From an uncultured Collinsella sp. (GTDB lineage Bacteria > Actinomycetota > Coriobacteriia > Coriobacteriales > Coriobacteriaceae): a stretch of 14,855 nt of DNA. A model generated the notes under the pieces. It had not been told where the DNA came from, did not search any database, and saw only the letters and a list, made by a program, of their open reading frames with translations. The translations under genes and the position numbers were made by a program. Each line of letters starts with the position of its first letter. Position 1 is the stretch's first letter. This document shows positions 13,052 to 14,855 of the stretch, piece after piece. Where the stretch lies: the NCBI GenBank assembly GCA_900550785.1, contig URTL01000034.1, positions 1 to 14,855 of the forward strand, in the 5' to 3' direction.

Positions 13052-13747
13052 ATGGACGAGAAGAACGAAGAGCTCGTGGACGCGCAGATCGTCGAAGAGG
13101 ACAGCCGCGTGTATGGGCACGCCGAGGGCGAGCCTGGTGGCGAGGTCGCTGACGGGCCGGCGCTGGTGCTGGGCGATGACGACCCGCACGATGCCGAGCT
13201 GCACGAGAAGATTCTTTCGGAGGAGTGCGCCTGGAAGGGCAAGATCCTCGACGTCCACCGTCTTGAGGTTGAGCTGCCCAACGGTCGCCGTAGCGCCCGC
13301 GATATCGTTCGCCATCCGGGTGCGGCGGCTGTTGTGGCACTGACCGAGAGCGGCAAGATCGTACTGGTGCGCCAGTACCGCACCGCCATCGACCGCGTGA
13401 CGGTCGAGATTCCCGCCGGCAAGCTCGATCCAGGCGAGGACCCGCTCGATTGCGCCAAGCGCGAGCTGCATGAGGAGACGGGCTTTAGGGCCGGTCGCAT
13501 TCGCTTTTTGACGTCGATTGTCACGTCCTGCGGCTTCTGCGACGAGATCATTCACATCTACCTGGCCACCAAGCTCGAGTTCGATGCACCCAACCCCGAT
13601 GATGACGAGTTTGTCAACGTGGACCTCGTGCCGCTGCACGAGCTGATCGACGCCGTGCTCGACGGCAAGATCGAAGACGCCAAGACCGTCGTAGGCGCGC
13701 TTGCCTGCGACAGCATCGCGCACCGCCTTGGGGGCACGGAGCTTTAA
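13052..13747 (+). CDS. NUDIX hydrolase, ADP-ribose pyrophosphatase-like
   Basis: The 231-aa product contains a complete Nudix box at 123-145 (G-x5-E-x7-REL-x-EE-x-GF: GKLDPGEDPLDCAKRELHEE and following TGF). The preceding IPAGK, the upstream SARDIVRHPGAAAVVAL and RQYR stretches and total layout match ADP-ribose pyrophosphatases (NudF type), which cut ADP-ribose to AMP and ribose-5-phosphate with divalent metal. Residues 1-50 are an acidic, probably disordered extension absent from typical members. Downstream, TSCGFCDE has cysteine where relatives have the TSPGF proline used as an ADP-ribose signature. The ATG at 13052 has GAGG 10 nt before it; the ATG at 13043 has a ribosome site only 1 nt away. 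It follows purD directly. Confidence 0.9.
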   Translation: MDEKNEELVDAQIVEEDSRVYGHAEGEPGGEVADGPALVLGDDDPHDAELHEKILSEECAWKGKILDVHRLEVELPNGRRSARDIVRHPGAAAVVALTESGKIVLVRQYRTAIDRVTVEIPAGKLDPGEDPLDCAKRELHEETGFRAGRIRFLTSIVTSCGFCDEIIHIYLATKLEFDAPNPDDDEFVNVDLVPLHELIDAVLDGKIEDAKTVVGALACDSIAHRLGGTEL

Positions 13748-13759
13748 CGAGTGGGGATA

Positions 13760-13798
13760 GCCCTGGGACAAGTACTACTGATTGCTTTGTCCCAGGGC
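13760..13798 (+). terminator. Long inverted repeat after the NUDIX gene
   Basis: GCCCTGGGACAA (13760-13771) pairs perfectly with TTGTCCCAGGGC (13787-13798), 12 bp, around a 15-nt loop. It starts 13 bp after the stop codon. There is no T run, so if it ends transcription it does so without a standard tail; it could also be an interspersed palindrome. Confidence 0.55.
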
Positions 13799-13829
13799 CT
13801 TACGTTGCTGATATTTCTTTGAGGATCAC

Positions 13830-14855
13830 ATGCTGAAGAGGTTTCTTTCGTACTACAAGCCCCAGATGGGGCTTTTTGTTGCTGATACTGTTTGTGCTCT
13901 GGTGCTTGCCGCCATTGACCTGGCGTTCCCCATTATCCTGCGCAATTTGACCGGTGGGCTATTTACTCAGGGTCAGGCTGCCATTATGCAGGCGCTCGGC
14001 ATGATCGCGGTGGGCTTGGTGCTGATGTATGCCGTCCGCTGCGCCTGCCGCTACTTTGTGAGCTATTGGGGTCACGTGATGGGTGCGCGCATGGAGTCCA
14101 AAATGCGCGAGGACCTGTTCGACCAGTATGAGCGCTTTAGCTTTGCGTACTTCGACCGCAACAGCTCCGGCGACATGATGAGCCGCGTGGTCAACGACCT
14201 GTTCGATATCTGCGAGGCGGCGCACCACGTGCCCGAGTGGATCATCATCTGCGGCATCGAGATTATCGGCTCGTTTGTGATCCTCTTTACCATCGCCCCG
14301 GTGCTGGCGCTCGCCATGGCCGTGGTGACGGCGGCGTTTGCGGTCATCATGTTTTGGCAAAACATGCGTATGCGCGAGGTCTTTAGCGACAACCGCAAAA
14401 AGATCAGCGGCATCAATGCGCAGCTGCAGGATTCGCTGGCGGGCATGCGCGTGGTCAAGAGCTTTGCCAACGAGGAGACCGAACGCTTCAAGTTCCGCGC
14501 CTCCAACAATCGCTATCTTTCGTCCAAGGAGAACATGTATCACGCCATGGGCGTCTATACCGCGACGTATGGCCTGCTCTCGGGTGTGCTCTATGTGATC
14601 GTGGTGCTGCTGGGCGGCTGGCTGGTCGCCCAGGGACAGCTACAGGCGGTCGATATGGCGACCTTTGCACTCTATATTTCGCTGTTCTGCACGCCGCTTG
14701 AGACGCTCGTCAATTCGGCCGAAACGTATCAGAAGGCTATCGCCGGCTTTAAGCGTATGGACGAGGTGCTCTCGACCGCGCCGGATATCCAGGACAAGCC
14801 GGGCGCCACTGATCTGCAGGTGACTGCCGGCGCCGTGGAGTATCACGACGTGGGC
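13830..14855 (+). CDS. ABC exporter membrane domain, partial
   Basis: The reading frame is open for 342 codons to the window edge, so the nucleotide-binding domain is missing. The visible part is an exporter-type transmembrane domain (ABC_membrane, PF00664) with six hydrophobic segments at about 12-35, 50-72, 135-155, 157-177, 244-265 and 275-292. The family signature YFDRNSSGDMMSRVVNDL lies at 108-125, and the coupling-helix stretch INAQLQDSLAGMRVVKSF at 195-212. Such proteins fuse membrane and ATPase domains and export lipids, drugs or peptides; the substrate is not evident. GAGG (13821-13824) lies 5 nt before the ATG. A partner half-transporter, if any, would be beyond the window. Confidence 0.93.
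   Translation, partial: MLKRFLSYYKPQMGLFVADTVCALVLAAIDLAFPIILRNLTGGLFTQGQAAIMQALGMIAVGLVLMYAVRCACRYFVSYWGHVMGARMESKMREDLFDQYERFSFAYFDRNSSGDMMSRVVNDLFDICEAAHHVPEWIIICGIEIIGSFVILFTIAPVLALAMAVVTAAFAVIMFWQNMRMREVFSDNRKKISGINAQLQDSLAGMRVVKSFANEETERFKFRASNNRYLSSKENMYHAMGVYTATYGLLSGVLYVIVVLLGGWLVAQGQLQAVDMATFALYISLFCTPLETLVNSAETYQKAIAGFKRMDEVLSTAPDIQDKPGATDLQVTAGAVEYHDVG

Noticed and set aside
11810..13771. 653-codon minus-strand open frame opposite purD and the NUDIX gene
   Set aside because: Crosses two clear genes and the inverted repeat at 13760-13798; typical antisense composition.
1..14855. CRISPR array, insertion sequence, prophage or toxin-antitoxin pair
   Set aside because: No regular spaced repeats, transposase or integrase motifs, or recognisable toxin-antitoxin proteins were found on either strand.

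Overview
The window looks like a chromosomal core region of a high-GC actinobacterium, most likely a Coriobacteriia member close to Collinsella. The evidence is the GC-rich third codon position, strong GAGG-type ribosome binding sites, the actinobacterial style of TypA, DnaB and L9, a cysteine-containing (zinc-type) S18, and tRNA genes with encoded CCA. The genus call rests on memory of similar proteins, not on a search.

Layout: (1) 83-250: promoter, tRNA-Ile(GAT) and terminator. (2) 363-1733: a rightward cluster of a DUF151 bifunctional-nuclease homologue, a small two-helix membrane protein and a small acidic protein, the last two unrecognised. (3) 1851-3751: typA/bipA and a strong terminator that also faces the converging leftward genes. 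(4) 3819-5760: two leftward genes, a secreted bactofilin-like protein with a C-terminal membrane domain and a TRIC/UPF0126 channel-like protein. The first has an 8-9-8 inverted repeat just upstream. (5) 5891-6480: a structure-rich non-coding stretch with several hairpins, a 28-nt tRNA-Ser-like 3' end in inverted orientation, and tRNA-Ser(CGA) and tRNA-Ser(GGA) on the minus strand. (6) 6480-6900: an AT-richer stretch without a convincing gene, ending in the rpsF promoter. (7) 6825-8684: the conserved operon rpsF-ssb-rpsR-rplI with a leader hairpin, an intercistronic hairpin and a strong terminator. (8) 8838-13747: dnaB, purA, purD and a NUDIX hydrolase, all rightward. (9) 13830-end: the membrane domain of an ABC exporter, cut by the window edge.

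Together these are translation (tRNAs, S6, S18, L9, TypA), replication (SSB, DnaB) and purine synthesis (PurA, PurD) functions. No phage, IS element, CRISPR array or defence island is visible. The unexplained material lies in the intergenic palindromes, the small proteins next to the DUF151 gene, the secreted bactofilin-like gene, the tRNA remnant, and a NUDIX enzyme with an unusual substitution near its specificity position.
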